From UBA8941 sp963780545 (GTDB lineage: Archaea; Thermoproteota; Bathyarchaeia; TCS64): a stretch of DNA of 64,000 nt. Position 1 is the stretch's first letter; every line of letters starts with the position of its first letter. Location of the stretch: the NCBI GenBank assembly GCA_963780545.1, contig CAWACK010000022.1:1-64000 (forward strand). Reading direction: 5' to 3'. The notes beneath the pieces were generated by a model. The model did no database searches. It was not told where the DNA came from and saw nothing but the letters and a program-made list of their open reading frames with translations. This document shows positions 8,937 to 17,547 of this stretch, piece by piece. The translations under genes were made by a program, and so were the position numbers.

Positions 8937-10487
8937 TCATAGGTTTTCGTATACGTTGAGCAGTTTTTCGAGGGGTTTAGATAATGGGCTGGTGGTTCCG
9001 AGGATGGATCTGAACATGTCGTAGTCCTGCTCTGTGAGGGTTCGGGTGATTTTTAGTGCAGCGAGGTACACGATTGCGAAGGTGACTAAGCCTACTATCA
9101 AATCGAGGATGTACCCACCGGGGATCAGGTACTGTGAGGCGAGGGTTGCTGCCAGCGCCGCGGTTGAGGAGACGTATATTTTGGCTGATGAGGTTGGCTC
9201 AAAGGCGAGGTTCAGGTGTCTCTTGATCCAGATGTGCCCGTATATCGTTGGAAGGATACCCGAGGCGATGGTGCTCGCTATGAGGCCGATTATCCCGAAT
9301 CTCGGTATCAGGATTACGGCGAGGGGTGCGCCCACGGCTAGGTTGATCACACCCTTCCACAGGTTCACCCTAGTCTCGCCCTGGCTGTTGAGGAGGTTGC
9401 CCTGGCACGTGCTGCCCACGCCGATGGGGATGTAGCTGATGACGAGGATGGAGAGGAACAGCGCCGCGTCGGGGAACCGTTCCCCGTATATCGTCCCTAT
9501 CATGGGGTGGGATAGCCCAATGAGTATTAGGACCCCGGGTAAGGCGAAGAGCGACGAGTACTTGACCGCGTTCTGGTACGCGTGTTTGAGGTCCGGGCTG
9601 TCCCGTTTGATCCTCGAGAAGAGGGGGTAGATCGTCGTCTGGATCGGCGCGGTGAGCAGGTTTATGAGGACCACGAAGTTGAGGGCCGTCCCGTAGTTTC
9701 CGATCTCCGCGTTTAACACGTAGAGGACCATGACGCTGTTTGTGAACTGGGTAAGGCCGCCGGCTATCAGGTTTGAAAGGTATATGGGTAGCCCGAATCT
9801 GAGGAGCTCCCTGAGCTTGCTGGAGGAGAGGTGTGCTCGCTTCAGTCCTGTGGCCCTCAGGTAGAATAGTGCGAAGATGAGTGCGGATGCTCCCACGATC
9901 ATGTAGGCTGATACGTGGCCGATGACGGCTCCCATGGGCCCCAGGCCGAGTAGTACGAGGGTGATCGATGTGATCCCCTTGATGATCGAGTAGAGGATCG
10001 TCGTCACGTTCTGGAGCTTGGTCCTCATGAATCCGATGAATACGGCGTTTGCCGCGCCTAGGAGGGTCTGCCCGATCAGTGTGAATGACACTACCCTCAT
10101 CTGCTGGTCGAGGTCGGGCTGCTGGAGGAAGTATGTGGAGATGGGTGACGCCAGCAGGAACAGTGCGGCCGCTATTATGGTGGCGACTGTGAGGCTGAAC
10201 AGGAGGCCCGTCGTGATCGTCTTGCTCAGCTCGGATTCGTCTGCCTCGCGGTGGTAGAGGGATACGTATCTGGTCAGCGCGCTCTGGATGCCCGGATCCG
10301 TGAAGAGCAGGGCTATGCTGACGGGCACGAATACCTTCGTGTAACTGCCGTACTGTACTGGGCCGAGTACATAGGCGACTATGATTGTGCTCACGGTGAG
10401 GATGATGGTTGATATCAGCTGGCCGATGAGCAGAGAGAGGCTACCGTGCGCCGTCTGCCTAACAAACTTCGGGTACTCATCGGACAT
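8937..10487 (-). CDS. Polysaccharide/lipid-linked oligosaccharide flippase (MOP superfamily)
   Basis: 516 residues with about 14 membrane helices. The N-terminus GSLSLLIGQLISTIILTVSTIIVA and the LGPVQYGSYTKVFVPVSIALLF segment are typical of Wzx/RfbX-like exporters, which move lipid-linked sugars across the membrane. A nearly identical 516-residue copy lies at 46325-47875, and a decayed third relative at 41054-42636. Downstream, and convergent with it, is a GT2 gene. The start ATG is shared with the paralogue (MSDEYPK). Confidence 0.9.
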   Translation of the reverse strand: MSDEYPKFVRQTAHGSLSLLIGQLISTIILTVSTIIVAYVLGPVQYGSYTKVFVPVSIALLFTDPGIQSALTRYVSLYHREADESELSKTITTGLLFSLTVATIIAAALFLLASPISTYFLQQPDLDQQMRVVSFTLIGQTLLGAANAVFIGFMRTKLQNVTTILYSIIKGITSITLVLLGLGPMGAVIGHVSAYMIVGASALIFALFYLRATGLKRAHLSSSKLRELLRFGLPIYLSNLIAGGLTQFTNSVMVLYVLNAEIGNYGTALNFVVLINLLTAPIQTTIYPLFSRIKRDSPDLKHAYQNAVKYSSLFALPGVLILIGLSHPMIGTIYGERFPDAALFLSILVISYIPIGVGSTCQGNLLNSQGETRVNLWKGVINLAVGAPLAVILIPRFGIIGLIASTIASGILPTIYGHIWIKRHLNLAFEPTSSAKIYVSSTAALAATLASQYLIPGGYILDLIVGLVTFAIVYLAALKITRTLTEQDYDMFRSILGTTSPLSKPLEKLLNVYENL

Positions 10488-10794
10488 CAGGGCTTCAACT
10501 TCTATATTTTAGGTCTGCTTGGGTTCTTGAGGATTGGAGGCGACGGGGTGATCGCTGTCTGCGTAGACGGGTGACAAATTAGGTTTCTGTTATTTCATTA
10601 GGCTTCTGAATAATAAGTTGAGTGTGGTGATCACGCATGCGACATCGTAGTGAGCTCTCACATGTATTCGACATCGTGACATGGATGCGCAACTATGCTA
10701 TACCGGATCTATCCTCCGATGAAGCCAACGGCCTTAGCTGCGTGTGCCATAAAAGAAAATTCTATAAGGGTCCGGGGGAGATGAAGTTTATCAA
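10488..10794. other. Intergenic region with a probable promoter
   Basis: No gene seen. It separates divergent genes. The last 45 bases contain TTCTATAAGG, a possible TATA element, then GGGGGAGATGAAG as the ribosome binding region of the small gene at 10795. Confidence 0.4.
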
Positions 10795-11019
10795 ATGCCA
10801 CATTTTTTGAGTGGGTTTCTGCTCGGCTTGACTCCCGGCACCCTTCTATTGGACTTCACGACACCGGCGGGATTCGGTCAATATGTTAGCCTCGTAATCA
10901 TCGGCGGTCTTGCTGTTACGTTGTACGGAGTTTTTAGGAGCAAAAGCTTGGGTTCAGGCTTCATATGTGGGTTGGTTATCGGTCTGGGACTGGGCATAAT
11001 GTTACTTGGCTTAATCTAG
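10795..11019 (+). CDS. Small two-helix membrane protein
   Basis: 74 residues, ATG start preceded by a purine-rich GGGGGAGATGAAG. Nearly all of it is hydrophobic: a helix around 24-45 and a glycine-rich helix around 53-73 (SGFICGLVIGLGLGIMLLGLI). No family recognised; a membrane-anchored subunit or XapX-like small protein would look like this. Confidence 0.6.
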   Translation: MPHFLSGFLLGLTPGTLLLDFTTPAGFGQYVSLVIIGGLAVTLYGVFRSKSLGSGFICGLVIGLGLGIMLLGLI

Positions 11020-11159
11020 AATGGTGCTTAAGCGCACTCTGAAGAGTCTATAGAATCTCGTCTAGCCCACGATGTTTTTGCATTAGATTTCGAGCCAACT
11101 TCCTCGAAGTATTCGTCATCGTTTATAGGTTGGGAGGTTCTGAGCAGATTAGAACTGGT

Positions 11160-11533
11160 ATGTTTAGGCCGCATCCGATGAGGTGGATTTTGTTTTGGGT
11201 AGTGGCGCTGATCCTGATCCTCGGAGCCTTTCTACTCGTTGTATCACTACAGCCCAGGCCTTATCCCGGCTACTATTATGGCGTTCCCTTCGGGTATGGG
11301 GATTTGGGTTTGGTCTCTTCGGGATAGTGCTACTCTTCGCCGTCGTCTTCATTGTGATCAGGTTTGCGTTTTGGGGTGCGATGGTTCATCGGGGGAGCTA
11401 TAGTAGGGGTGGTGGCGTTAGCGCTGAGGAGATCCTGAGGCAGAGGTATGCTCGCGGAGAGATCTCGAAGGAGCAGTTTGATGAGATGCTTCGTAACGTC
11501 CGTGATGCGGATAATAGAACCAGGATGGTTTAG
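11160..11533 (+). CDS. SHOCT-domain membrane protein, one-base frameshift
   Basis: The first frame (ATG 11160) gives MRWILFWVVALILILGAFLL, one membrane helix, then PRPYPGYYYGVPFGYG. A second frame resumes at about 11300 with FGLFGIVLLFAVVFIVIRF, a second helix, and ends with the SHOCT motif EEILRQRYARGEISKEQFD. Together they make one protein of about 124 residues shifted in a run of G-rich triplets near 11300. SHOCT domains are short C-terminal oligomerisation modules; function unknown. A stray SHOCT fragment occurs at 18787. Confidence 0.7.
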
Positions 11534-11623
11534 CCGCGCCTGTTTCCTCAGATCATCAATGACATACGTATGATTCTCTTACAAGTATGATGGGGGCGGC
11601 AGGTCCTTCAAGTCGCGAGAGCG

Positions 11624-11890
11624 TCAAGAAGGTTCCTTAGACATTATGCCGCTGGAGTAGACGTTGACGGGCCTACTCGAGGAATAGATCTTCCTGACGA
11701 CGTAGATCCCCGCCGTGTACTTCACGATCATCGCAAGCGCGGATACGTCGATGGCGACCCCCATTACGTGAAGGGCCGCCACGACCTCGAGTAACGTCAT
11801 CTCTTTGTTGCTGAGAATCTGTCGCAGGAGCTGCTGGAGCTCGCTCCGCCAGAGGATTTGACGCCACTTCCTCATCTCTATCTTCGTCAC
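11624..11890 (-). CDS. Hypothetical 88-residue protein
   Basis: GTG start at 11890. A basic amphipathic N-terminus (KWRQILWRSELQQLLRQIL) is followed by a helix-rich segment, MTLLEVVAALHVMGVAIDV, which could be a helix-turn-helix or membrane-associated helix, and a short positively charged tail. No family recognised. Isolated between intergenic stretches. Confidence 0.45.
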   Translation of the reverse strand: MTKIEMRKWRQILWRSELQQLLRQILSNKEMTLLEVVAALHVMGVAIDVSALAMIVKYTAGIYVVRKIYSSSRPVNVYSSGIMSKEPS

Positions 11891-12325
11891 TTATACTTCC
11901 TGTAGCTTAAAAAGCCAAGCGTAAATTACCCGTTTTTTAGCCTGTTTTTTTCGTGTACGAATCATACTAGGTCTGCTCACATGTACGCATTGCGTCGTTA
12001 ATTCAAATAACAATGTTACTTACTCGTCGCGCGTTCGATCAGTATAAAAGAATGGTTTGGGTTGCGCATGTGTTTGTGTTTGGTTCACAGTCACCTGGTA
12101 TAGGTGGCTGTGACCGTCTTCGGACTGCTCATCTTCACGGTCGCACGCTTGGTCGTTTAGAAATTCGTGTTTTTAGATTCTCTGAAGCCCTTTAATCGAC
12201 CCAACAAAAGAGCTGAACCCCAAACCACAGAACCAGCCGCCGAGAAAACATCGAAGACAGGAAACGTGTGCATGAAGTCATGAACCGACCGTAGAGCCTT
12301 CCCTCCCCTACATTAGACCGCTGAC
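11891..12325. other. Intergenic stretch left of the transposase fragment
   Basis: No supported gene. It contains a CGCGCG at 12023 and AT-rich sequence before it. A 60-codon frame from 12013 looks accidental. It may include the outer end of the neighbouring insertion sequence, but I could not identify a terminal repeat. Confidence 0.35.
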
Positions 12326-12908
12326 TCACTCCACGAACCGCTTTATGCACCTGACCAGACGGGGCACACCGGACCTCACCGCCGTCACCGCCACCGCCAG
12401 CATCGAGATCAGGCTAAGGGAGACGTGAATGCAGACCTCGGCCAGACCCCTCACCAGGAGGCGGTCAAGCATCAGCCAGTTCTTGGCCCGGCCGAACAGC
12501 CTCTCTATACTCCACCGCTTCCGGAACAGCCTCACGACCCGCTTAGACCCCTTCGCAACGAAGTCGCGGCCGACCCTCAGCACCCTCCTCGCCCGGGAGT
12601 CCCTCCTCACCGGGATTATCGGCTCGGCTCCCAACCACTCCGCCGCGTTCCGCACGTTCTCCGAGCTGATCTGGCTGTCCGCCACCATGGTCCTGAACCC
12701 GACGCCGAGTCGGCGGGTCCTCTCCAGCAGGGGTTCGAAGTACAGCTTATCGTTATCGTTACACGGCGCGACAGTGAAGGCAATGGGGAGCTCAGAGTCG
12801 ACGCAGCAGACCGTGTGGACACGGTACCCGAGTATGAAGCCGCGTCTACCCCTTCCGACCTTCGCGTCGGGGTCGCTATTCTTGTCAGGGTCATCTTGGG
12901 CTCAGGTA
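12326..12908 (-). mobile_element. DDE transposase fragment (IS4/IS5-like), N-terminus missing
   Basis: Reading leftward, an open frame from about 12908 encodes DPDAKVGRGRRGFILGYR, then VADSQISSENVRNAAEWLG (a DDE aspartate region), then FRKRWSIERLFGRAKNWLML with the family's terminal glutamate, and a hydrophobic C-terminus ending at 12326. The N-terminal half with the first aspartate is absent, and the fragment joins directly to half an MFS transporter. It is distantly similar to the transposase at 31432-32358 (SDPDARVGRN there, SDPDAKVGRG here). Inactive. Confidence 0.75.
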
Positions 12909-12924
12909 ACCAAGAACAAGGTCT

Positions 12925-13524
12925 GAAGGGCTCAGATGGGGTTTTAAGGGAGTTCAAGGACGTCCTTCAAAACAGAATCATAATCATCGTGAGCATGGTG
13001 GCCTTTCTATCCTACTTAGTATATTCAGGTATACAACCACTAATCTCTGATCTGCTATCCCTCCAACCCTTCCTGGTGAATCCAGGGGAGCTGGGTATCA
13101 TGTTCTCGGTTGTAAGCTTCACGGCTATCTTTTTCTCGTTACTCGGGGGATTCCTTCTTGACAGGTTCAATGACGGGAAGATACTTGGCTTAGCCTGCGC
13201 GGTAACCTTGGGTGTTACCTGTTTACTAATTTTTGGGAATACCTACTTGCAGTACTTCCTATTGTTACCTTTTCTGTACGGCTTCAACCGAGTCGAACAG
13301 ATATTCTTCAAACATTGGTTGTTAGGGCTAAACCCAAGTCGATGGACTCCGTCGCGTCGATCTTTAACTTTTTTTGCTATACTGGGTTTGCAGCGGCTCC
13401 ACTCGTATTGGGGCTCTTATACAATTCTCAAGGGATAAGCGTCGTATACCTTGTAAACATAGGTTTGCTGCTGGTAAGTATGGCTCTTATTTTGTTAATT
13501 CAAAGGCATCGCGTCGTGAAATAA
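12925..13524 (+). pseudogene. C-terminal half of an MFS transporter, frameshifted
   Basis: From about 12925 the frame reads FKDVLQNRIIIIVSMVAFLS, then further helices with GGFLLDRFNDGKILG, a typical MFS loop after a membrane helix. At about 13312 the frame shifts and continues VRAKPKSMDSVASIFNFF to a stop at 13524. That is five or six helices, half of a transporter. The N-terminal half is replaced by the transposase fragment. Substrate unknown; non-functional as seen. Confidence 0.7.
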
Positions 13525-13554
13525 ATACGAATACATATCGACTCACTAAAGTCG

Positions 13555-13790
13555 CGCACGCATGCGGATCGCTTGTACCTAAAGATTTAGACGTCAGAAT
13601 ACATGCCTGCCCGAATTGTGGTCTTGTTTTGGATCGTGATGTGAACGCGGCTAGTGTTATACTCCGTAGGGGGATAGGGATGGTGCGTGCCGAATCTACG
13701 CCTGTTGGAGAGGGGGCCAACACCCAGCTAAACAATGTTGGGCGAGTCGCCTCGATGAATCAGGAAGCCCCCCTCTTTAGAGGTGGGTAG
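13555..13790 (+). pseudogene. tnpB: C-terminal remnant of IS605-family TnpB
   Basis: The frame GSLVPKDLDVRIHACPNCG, then LVLDRDVNAASVILRRG, is the zinc-finger and final catalytic Asp region of TnpB (the finger keeps CPNC, and DRDVNAA is the third RuvC motif). It ends at the usual tail QEAPLFRGG, followed by the GGTGGGTAGCTCAC right-end sequence. Upstream of GSLVPKD the match stops at GCGCACGCATGCG (about 13553-13565), and the rest of the gene is missing. TnpB is an RNA-guided nuclease in intact elements; this copy cannot work. Confidence 0.8.
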
Positions 13791-13888
13791 CTCACATCTG
13801 TTGACATGGATTAGGTTATCCGGGTGAGATTAGGTATTGATTCTGAAGTTTGTTTATAACCGGATCTTACTAAATTTTTAGCGGTTAC

Positions 13889-13896
13889 GTGTAGGA
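13889..13896 (+). promoter_or_regulatory. Strong Shine-Dalgarno before the secreted-like ORF
   Basis: AGGAGGTG, spaced correctly from the ATG at 13908, decides the start of that reading frame. Confidence 0.7.
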
Positions 13897-13907
13897 GGTG
13901 TATTTAG

Positions 13908-14189
13908 ATGTACTCTAAGCAGTTAAGATTGCCCGCGATGCCCGCCATCCTGATGGCCCTGATACTCATCGCGGGAGTGAGATACATAAACTCGGTGAAT
14001 GCGGGGGGCAACGTGTTCTCGGCGACGTTCAGCTCATCGCCGAGCACGACTACACATGGCGGTTGTCCCGTCTATAAGGTGGCCTTCCCAGGTGATTTCA
14101 GTTCAATGGGCATGAGTAGCGCGATGCGCCCCCTATTCTTTACCAGGTGGGTGTCTTTACCTGATAAGGCATGTTTAGCGCGTTCATGA
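13908..14189 (+). CDS. N-terminal part of a secreted protein, probably truncated
   Basis: ATG with a perfect AGGAGGTG upstream, then a signal peptide (PAMPAILMALILIAGVRYI) and a Ser/Thr-rich mature start (SATFSSSPSTTTHGGCPVYK). The last 25 codons (AMRPLFFTRWVSLPDKAC) have a different character and follow a GCGCGATGCGC stretch. I think a longer exported protein has been cut and joined to unrelated sequence. No family recognised. Confidence 0.5.
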   Translation: MYSKQLRLPAMPAILMALILIAGVRYINSVNAGGNVFSATFSSSPSTTTHGGCPVYKVAFPGDFSSMGMSSAMRPLFFTRWVSLPDKACLARS

Positions 14190-14279
14190 TGCCCGCGCGA
14201 ACGATGTGCTTGAACTTGTTAAAGTGGGTTTATTATCAATGTTTAATAACTTGAGTTTTGGTGTTTTCATCGAGTAATT

Positions 14280-14579
14280 ATGAGGATTATTGAGGAGCTT
14301 CAGGGCAGGATCATTGTGGATGCGAGGGGAAATGAAGTTGGGAAGGTTGATGATGTTGAGATCGACGTCGAGACTCGGAGCCTCGCCGCGCTGGTTGTGA
14401 AGGGCAAGGGGGTGCTGTCGAAGCAGTTCCAGGCGGAGAAGTTAGCGTCGATGATGAAGAGGCTGGGGTTGACGAAGACTGAGGATCTGTTGATCCCGTT
14501 CGACGATGTCCAGGTGATTGGAAAGTATGTGATCCTGAAGAACATTGTCGTCCCAGGTAACGCGCCCCCAATCTCCTAA
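14280..14579 (+). CDS. PRC-barrel domain protein
   Basis: 99 residues, a single PRC-barrel: LQGRIIVDARGNEVGKVDDVEIDV is the signature first half, and LLIPFDDVQVIGKYVILK the second. PRC barrels are small beta barrels used in RNA processing and in photosynthetic or cell-division scaffolds; free-standing archaeal copies are common and some (CdpB type) bind division proteins. Nothing here says which role. The length is complete for the family. Confidence 0.85.
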   Translation: MRIIEELQGRIIVDARGNEVGKVDDVEIDVETRSLAALVVKGKGVLSKQFQAEKLASMMKRLGLTKTEDLLIPFDDVQVIGKYVILKNIVVPGNAPPIS

Positions 14580-14621
14580 AGGAGTATCCATTTAGTTACT
14601 CGCGCTCGATTTAGAAAGCAG

Positions 14622-15289
14622 CTACTCGGCGATCTCTTGCAGGACGCGGGCAACCAGCGCGTTAGATAGGATGACGGGTTTCCCCGTTGTCTCCTTCACT
14701 ATCTGCTTCATATCGTGCGTGAAGCCCATGCAGTCTAGGAACACCAGATCCACGTTCTCCCTCGAGATCTTGGCTGCTATCTCCTTGAGCTCATCCGCTG
14801 AGCCGTACGGGGAGGCTGAATCGTAGTAGACGTCGACGTCCTTCCCGAAGGCGTCCGACTTGCCCTTCGGTATCTGCTCCTTAGCTGGGACGACTACCGC
14901 CAGCTTGCCTCTCCTGAGCGACCCCGTGACCGTCCCCTGACGATGTCGGAGGGCTGGACTACGAGGCACCTGGAGTTGAACTCAGAGAACTTGCCTGTGC
15001 AGAGGAGGAGGATGATGCCCACCTTCTTCCCCTCGAGGACGTCGATGCCCTTCTGTAGGTTGGATATGACGAGGTCATGCGCTACCTTGATCTCCTCCCC
15101 ATCCCTGAGTTTTGTGACGAGTATCCTCTCCCCGGGCGCTGGCTTCCTGCTCCTCAGATCCTCGACGGAGAAGTCGTCGAGGGCGCCCCTCTCAATGATC
15201 TCGTAGTCGCTGCCAAGGACCCGCAGGAACTCCCCCACGACGTCTGGTCTGGGGGACTGCCCTATCGTCAGTATGCCAATCTTCTTCAT
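14622..15289 (-). CDS. AroM family protein, frameshifted
   Basis: ATG at 15289. MKKIGILTIGQSPRPD is the family's glycine-rich start, and GKKVGIILLLCTGKF the central strand. At about 14940 the frame shifts beside a GGGG run and continues as KLAVVVPAKEQIPKGKSD, then NVDLVFLDCMGFTHDMKQIV, then GKPVILSNALVARVLQEI to 14622. Total length of about 222 residues equals the family norm, so only one base is out of place. AroM proteins are related to Asp/Glu racemase-type folds (LDCMGF keeps the cysteine); the biochemical role is uncertain. Confidence 0.8.
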
Positions 15290-15804
15290 GTTAAATGCAG
15301 GGATTGATTGGAGACTTATATCATTATTTATGGTGCCTCGACGAAAATGAGTTACATCGAGGAGAATCCACGAGATCGAAATATGCTGCCGATAATATCG
15401 CTCAGAATTGTTATATACAGTATTAGTGCCGAGGATGGTTGATAACGCCGATGAGATGTTTGATACTGGAGGACGCGCGCGCCGCGTCCTACCCATGACC
15501 GTCCACGTCGACCAGGGAGATACCACTAAGCTGGAGATCAACATCGACACCGGGATCAGATAACACACGATCGCTTTTCCAAAGAAGCCCACGTCCTTAG
15601 ACGTTCGTCGAGTGACGTCTCCGGACCCTCATGGGGATTATATACTCGCGCGTTCTGGGGTTGGGTTATTGGCACGCGAGTCGGTGGCTTGAAATGAGAA
15701 GATCATTCCAACTGTTTGGGCTCGTCAGAAGCTGCTTGAAGATGCCCCCCTTAGAGTTAGAATTGTTAGAAAAGTATATAATGCTGGAGATAAGTTGGCT
15801 ATTC
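15290..15804. other. Region of gene scraps before the VapBC pair
   Basis: No intact gene. At 15435-15563 a 42-codon frame joins MVDNADEMFDTGG to MTVHVDQGDTTKLEINIDTG across the GC tract 15474-15482. The second half resembles the end of a carboxypeptidase-regulatory-like beta domain. A further CGCGCG occurs near 15648. The TATA box of vapB lies at the right end. Confidence 0.4.
15775..15782 (+). promoter_or_regulatory. TATA box of the vapBC operon
   Basis: TATATAAT beginning 30 bases before the GTG at 15805, the spacing expected for a leaderless archaeal transcript. Confidence 0.55.
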
Positions 15805-16065
15805 GTGAGCATCAGCATCAAGGACCTCGATGAGAGCGCCTTCAGGAACCTTAAGGCCGAGGCGGTTAGACGCGGCATGAGGATAGGAGACGCCGCTACC
15901 GAGGCCTTCAGGGCATGGGTTGCATCTCAGAGGCAGGTACGGATTAGAGATAGAGAGCGTATGTTGGCTGCGGCACGTGACATGGATGCCCTGAGGGAGG
16001 GCGGCGGCGAAGGCTGGTCTGGGGTGGAGGAGGTCCGGAAGTGGCGGGACGAGAGGAAGCGGTGA
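15805..16065 (+). CDS. vapB: VapB-like antitoxin
   Basis: 86 residues from the GTG at 15805. SISIKDLDESAFRNLKAEAVRRGMRIGDAATEAFRAWV has the strand-helix-helix pattern of ribbon-helix-helix antitoxins; the acidic/basic tail (about residues 58-86) would wrap the toxin. The start is chosen from the TATA spacing and from where the family similarity begins; an in-frame ATG at 15781 lies inside the TATA region. It overlaps vapC by 25 bases, indicating one operon. Antitoxins of this kind repress their own promoter. Confidence 0.75.
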   Translation: MSISIKDLDESAFRNLKAEAVRRGMRIGDAATEAFRAWVASQRQVRIRDRERMLAAARDMDALREGGGEGWSGVEEVRKWRDERKR

Positions 16066-16457
16066 TCGACGCTTCCGTTGCAGTCAAGTGGTTCTCCGAG
16101 GAGCCGGGAACTCAGTCTGCTCTCAAGTTGAGGGATGAGCATGTCGACGGCGTGAGGATGCTTACAGCCCCAGATCTTATGTTGTATGAGGTTGCGAACG
16201 CTCTCAGGTACAAGCCGGGGTTTAGTGGTGAGAAGGTTGTTAGGGCGATTGCTGATTTGATGGATATCCAGGTCGACCTAATCGTACCTAGCAGGGATTT
16301 GGCTGAGAGGGCCTCCGAACTCGCGTATACTTATGGTGTCACCGTGTATGATTCCTGTTACCTGGCGTTGTCGGAGTTGTTGGGGGTGAGTCTCTATACT
16401 TCCGATAAGAGGTTCTTCGATAACGCGAAGGCGTCGGGGTGCATGATTTTTATCTAG
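16041..16457 (+). CDS. vapC: VapC-like PIN-domain toxin
   Basis: 138 residues. PIN ribonuclease with the expected acidic residues: Asp10 in AVIDASVAVKW, Glu in LYEVANAL, Asp in VYDSCYLALSE and Asp in LYTSDKRF. Such toxins cleave tRNA or rRNA in the cytoplasm unless bound by the antitoxin encoded just upstream. Full length for the family. Confidence 0.85.
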   Translation: MAGREEAVIDASVAVKWFSEEPGTQSALKLRDEHVDGVRMLTAPDLMLYEVANALRYKPGFSGEKVVRAIADLMDIQVDLIVPSRDLAERASELAYTYGVTVYDSCYLALSELLGVSLYTSDKRFFDNAKASGCMIFI

Positions 16458-16518
16458 TCGCGTACGCCCCTACACTCTTCTATACTCTCTTACTCTTTAA
16501 ACAAATAAACAGGAAAAA

Positions 16519-16527
16519 GCGCGCGCG
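16519..16527. repeat. 9-base GC tract at the break of an aminotransferase-like stub
   Basis: GCGCGCGCG. Similarity of the leftward reading frame ends here. Confidence 0.7.
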
Positions 16528-16646
16528 GTTAGGTCGAGGACTGGTTTTCCCTCTCTTTTCTTCTTGGAGGTGACTAAGCTGAGTTCCTTTTGAAAGCTCG
16601 ATGCTTCGGGTTTATACCTCCATCTTGATGACGATTTTATCACCAT
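16528..16646 (-). pseudogene. N-terminal stub, possibly of a class I/II aminotransferase
   Basis: From the ATG at 16646 the frame gives RWRYKPEASSFQKELSLV and then REGKPVLDLT, which resembles the N-terminal arm and the VLDLTxSNP motif of class I/II aminotransferases, and is cut exactly at the GC tract 16519-16527. About 40 residues remain. The identification is tentative because only the arm is present. Confidence 0.35.
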
Positions 16647-16792
16647 TTTTTTCTCACTTACGAATCTGAGGCCAAGATCTTGGCTCTCAGACCCCTAAAA
16701 CAATTTTCTATGTAGTCATACGATGTAGCGCGCACACCAAAGCTTGATTAACTCATGCGTGTTGAAGGCGAACCAAAATTGAGGGCAGCGCG

Positions 16793-17020
16793 ATGAGGAA
16801 TAATGAGTGCACTTTTTATATCATGAAGGGGGAGAAATGCGTCAACAAGTTTAGGAAAGATGGGGCTGGTTGGAGCCTAACGATTGCTACTGGTCGTGTG
16901 TTTCCTTGTACTTGTGAACAGATGGTTTCTCATTTACTTCCTGCCTTAGCCTTCGGAAGTAGGAGAGGTATAACGGTTAATGTCGTCCCTGATGAGGAAA
17001 AGTCAACTACCCACCCCTAA
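16793..17020 (+). CDS. Small Cys-containing hypothetical protein
   Basis: 75 codons with ECTFYIMKGEKCVNKF and RVFPCTCEQMVSHLLPAL, a plausible small alpha/beta domain with four cysteines. The last residues (KSTTHP) are encoded by the inverted TnpB right end at 17003-17076, so the native C-terminus has probably been replaced. No family recognised. Confidence 0.4.
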   Translation: MRNNECTFYIMKGEKCVNKFRKDGAGWSLTIATGRVFPCTCEQMVSHLLPALAFGSRRGITVNVVPDEEKSTTHP

Positions 17021-17076
17021 AGGGGTGAGCTTGAAGTTAAAGCTCCCACCTGGGCAGACAACAATAGGCTGCGCGC
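17003..17076 (-). mobile_element. tnpB: IS605/TnpB right-end remnant, cut at a GC tract
   Basis: Leftward from the GCGCGC at 17071-17076 the frame reads QPIVVCPGGSFNFKLTPLGV to a TGA at 17003. The CCCCTAAAGGGG hairpin lies within it. This is the last 22 residues of TnpB plus its right end, the part that also encodes the guide-RNA scaffold in intact elements. The same piece, cut at a different point, occurs at 31073-31186. Nothing else of the element is nearby. Confidence 0.65.
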
Positions 17077-17138
17077 ACTCATCTGAGTGTCAATGGACTG
17101 GATAAGCGTCATAACCGACGACGACGTGGTTAAATCAG

Positions 17139-17489
17139 ATGGCTAAGTGGAAAAAGTCACCCGAGGAGCTCGTAGCCTTGATGGCTGAGAGGATGAAGGA
17201 GGTAAAGTGCGACCATAGGAAGATGTTCGGCTACCCTGCCTACTTCGTGGATGGCAGGATGTTCGCTGGAGTATTTGAGGATCAGGTCTTCCTGAGGCTG
17301 CCTGACGCAGAGGCGGAGAAGCTCGCAGAGGAGTACTCTGAGTCGAGGAGCTTCGAACCGATGAAGGGTAGACCCATGCGGAGCTATGTCACAATTCCCA
17401 AGGCTATCTATTCTTCGGATGAGGCGTTCAAACCCTGGATCGAGAAGTCAATCGCCTACACTCAATCTCTCCCAAAGAGGCGCCCATAG
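17139..17489 (+). CDS. TfoX N-terminal domain protein
   Basis: 116 residues: REMFG-type motif DHRKMFGYPAYFVDGRMFAG, then VFLRLPDAEAEKLAEEY, and SYVTIPKAIYSSDEAFKPWI, covering one whole TfoX/Sxy N-terminal domain. Stand-alone copies of this fold are widespread in prokaryotes and their role outside bacterial competence is unknown. The ATG start matches the family length. Convergent with the MFS gene that follows. Confidence 0.85.
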   Translation: MAKWKKSPEELVALMAERMKEVKCDHRKMFGYPAYFVDGRMFAGVFEDQVFLRLPDAEAEKLAEEYSESRSFEPMKGRPMRSYVTIPKAIYSSDEAFKPWIEKSIAYTQSLPKRRP

Positions 17490-17547
17490 CTCTTAAACCA
17501 CAGCCAGCGTTCCCCTCGCGCATGCGGATAGCGGGTAAAGGTAGGGG

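Noticed and set aside
12013..12195. 60-codon frame left of the transposase fragment
   Set aside because: No start signal, no domain-like composition, overlaps probable IS flank.
12425..12900. Long plus-strand frames over the transposase fragment
   Set aside because: They are antisense to recognisable transposase motifs and have Pro/Arg-rich, unstructured translations.
13487..13735. Minus-strand frame over the TnpB fragment
   Set aside because: Antisense to the zinc-finger and DRDVNAA motifs on the plus strand.
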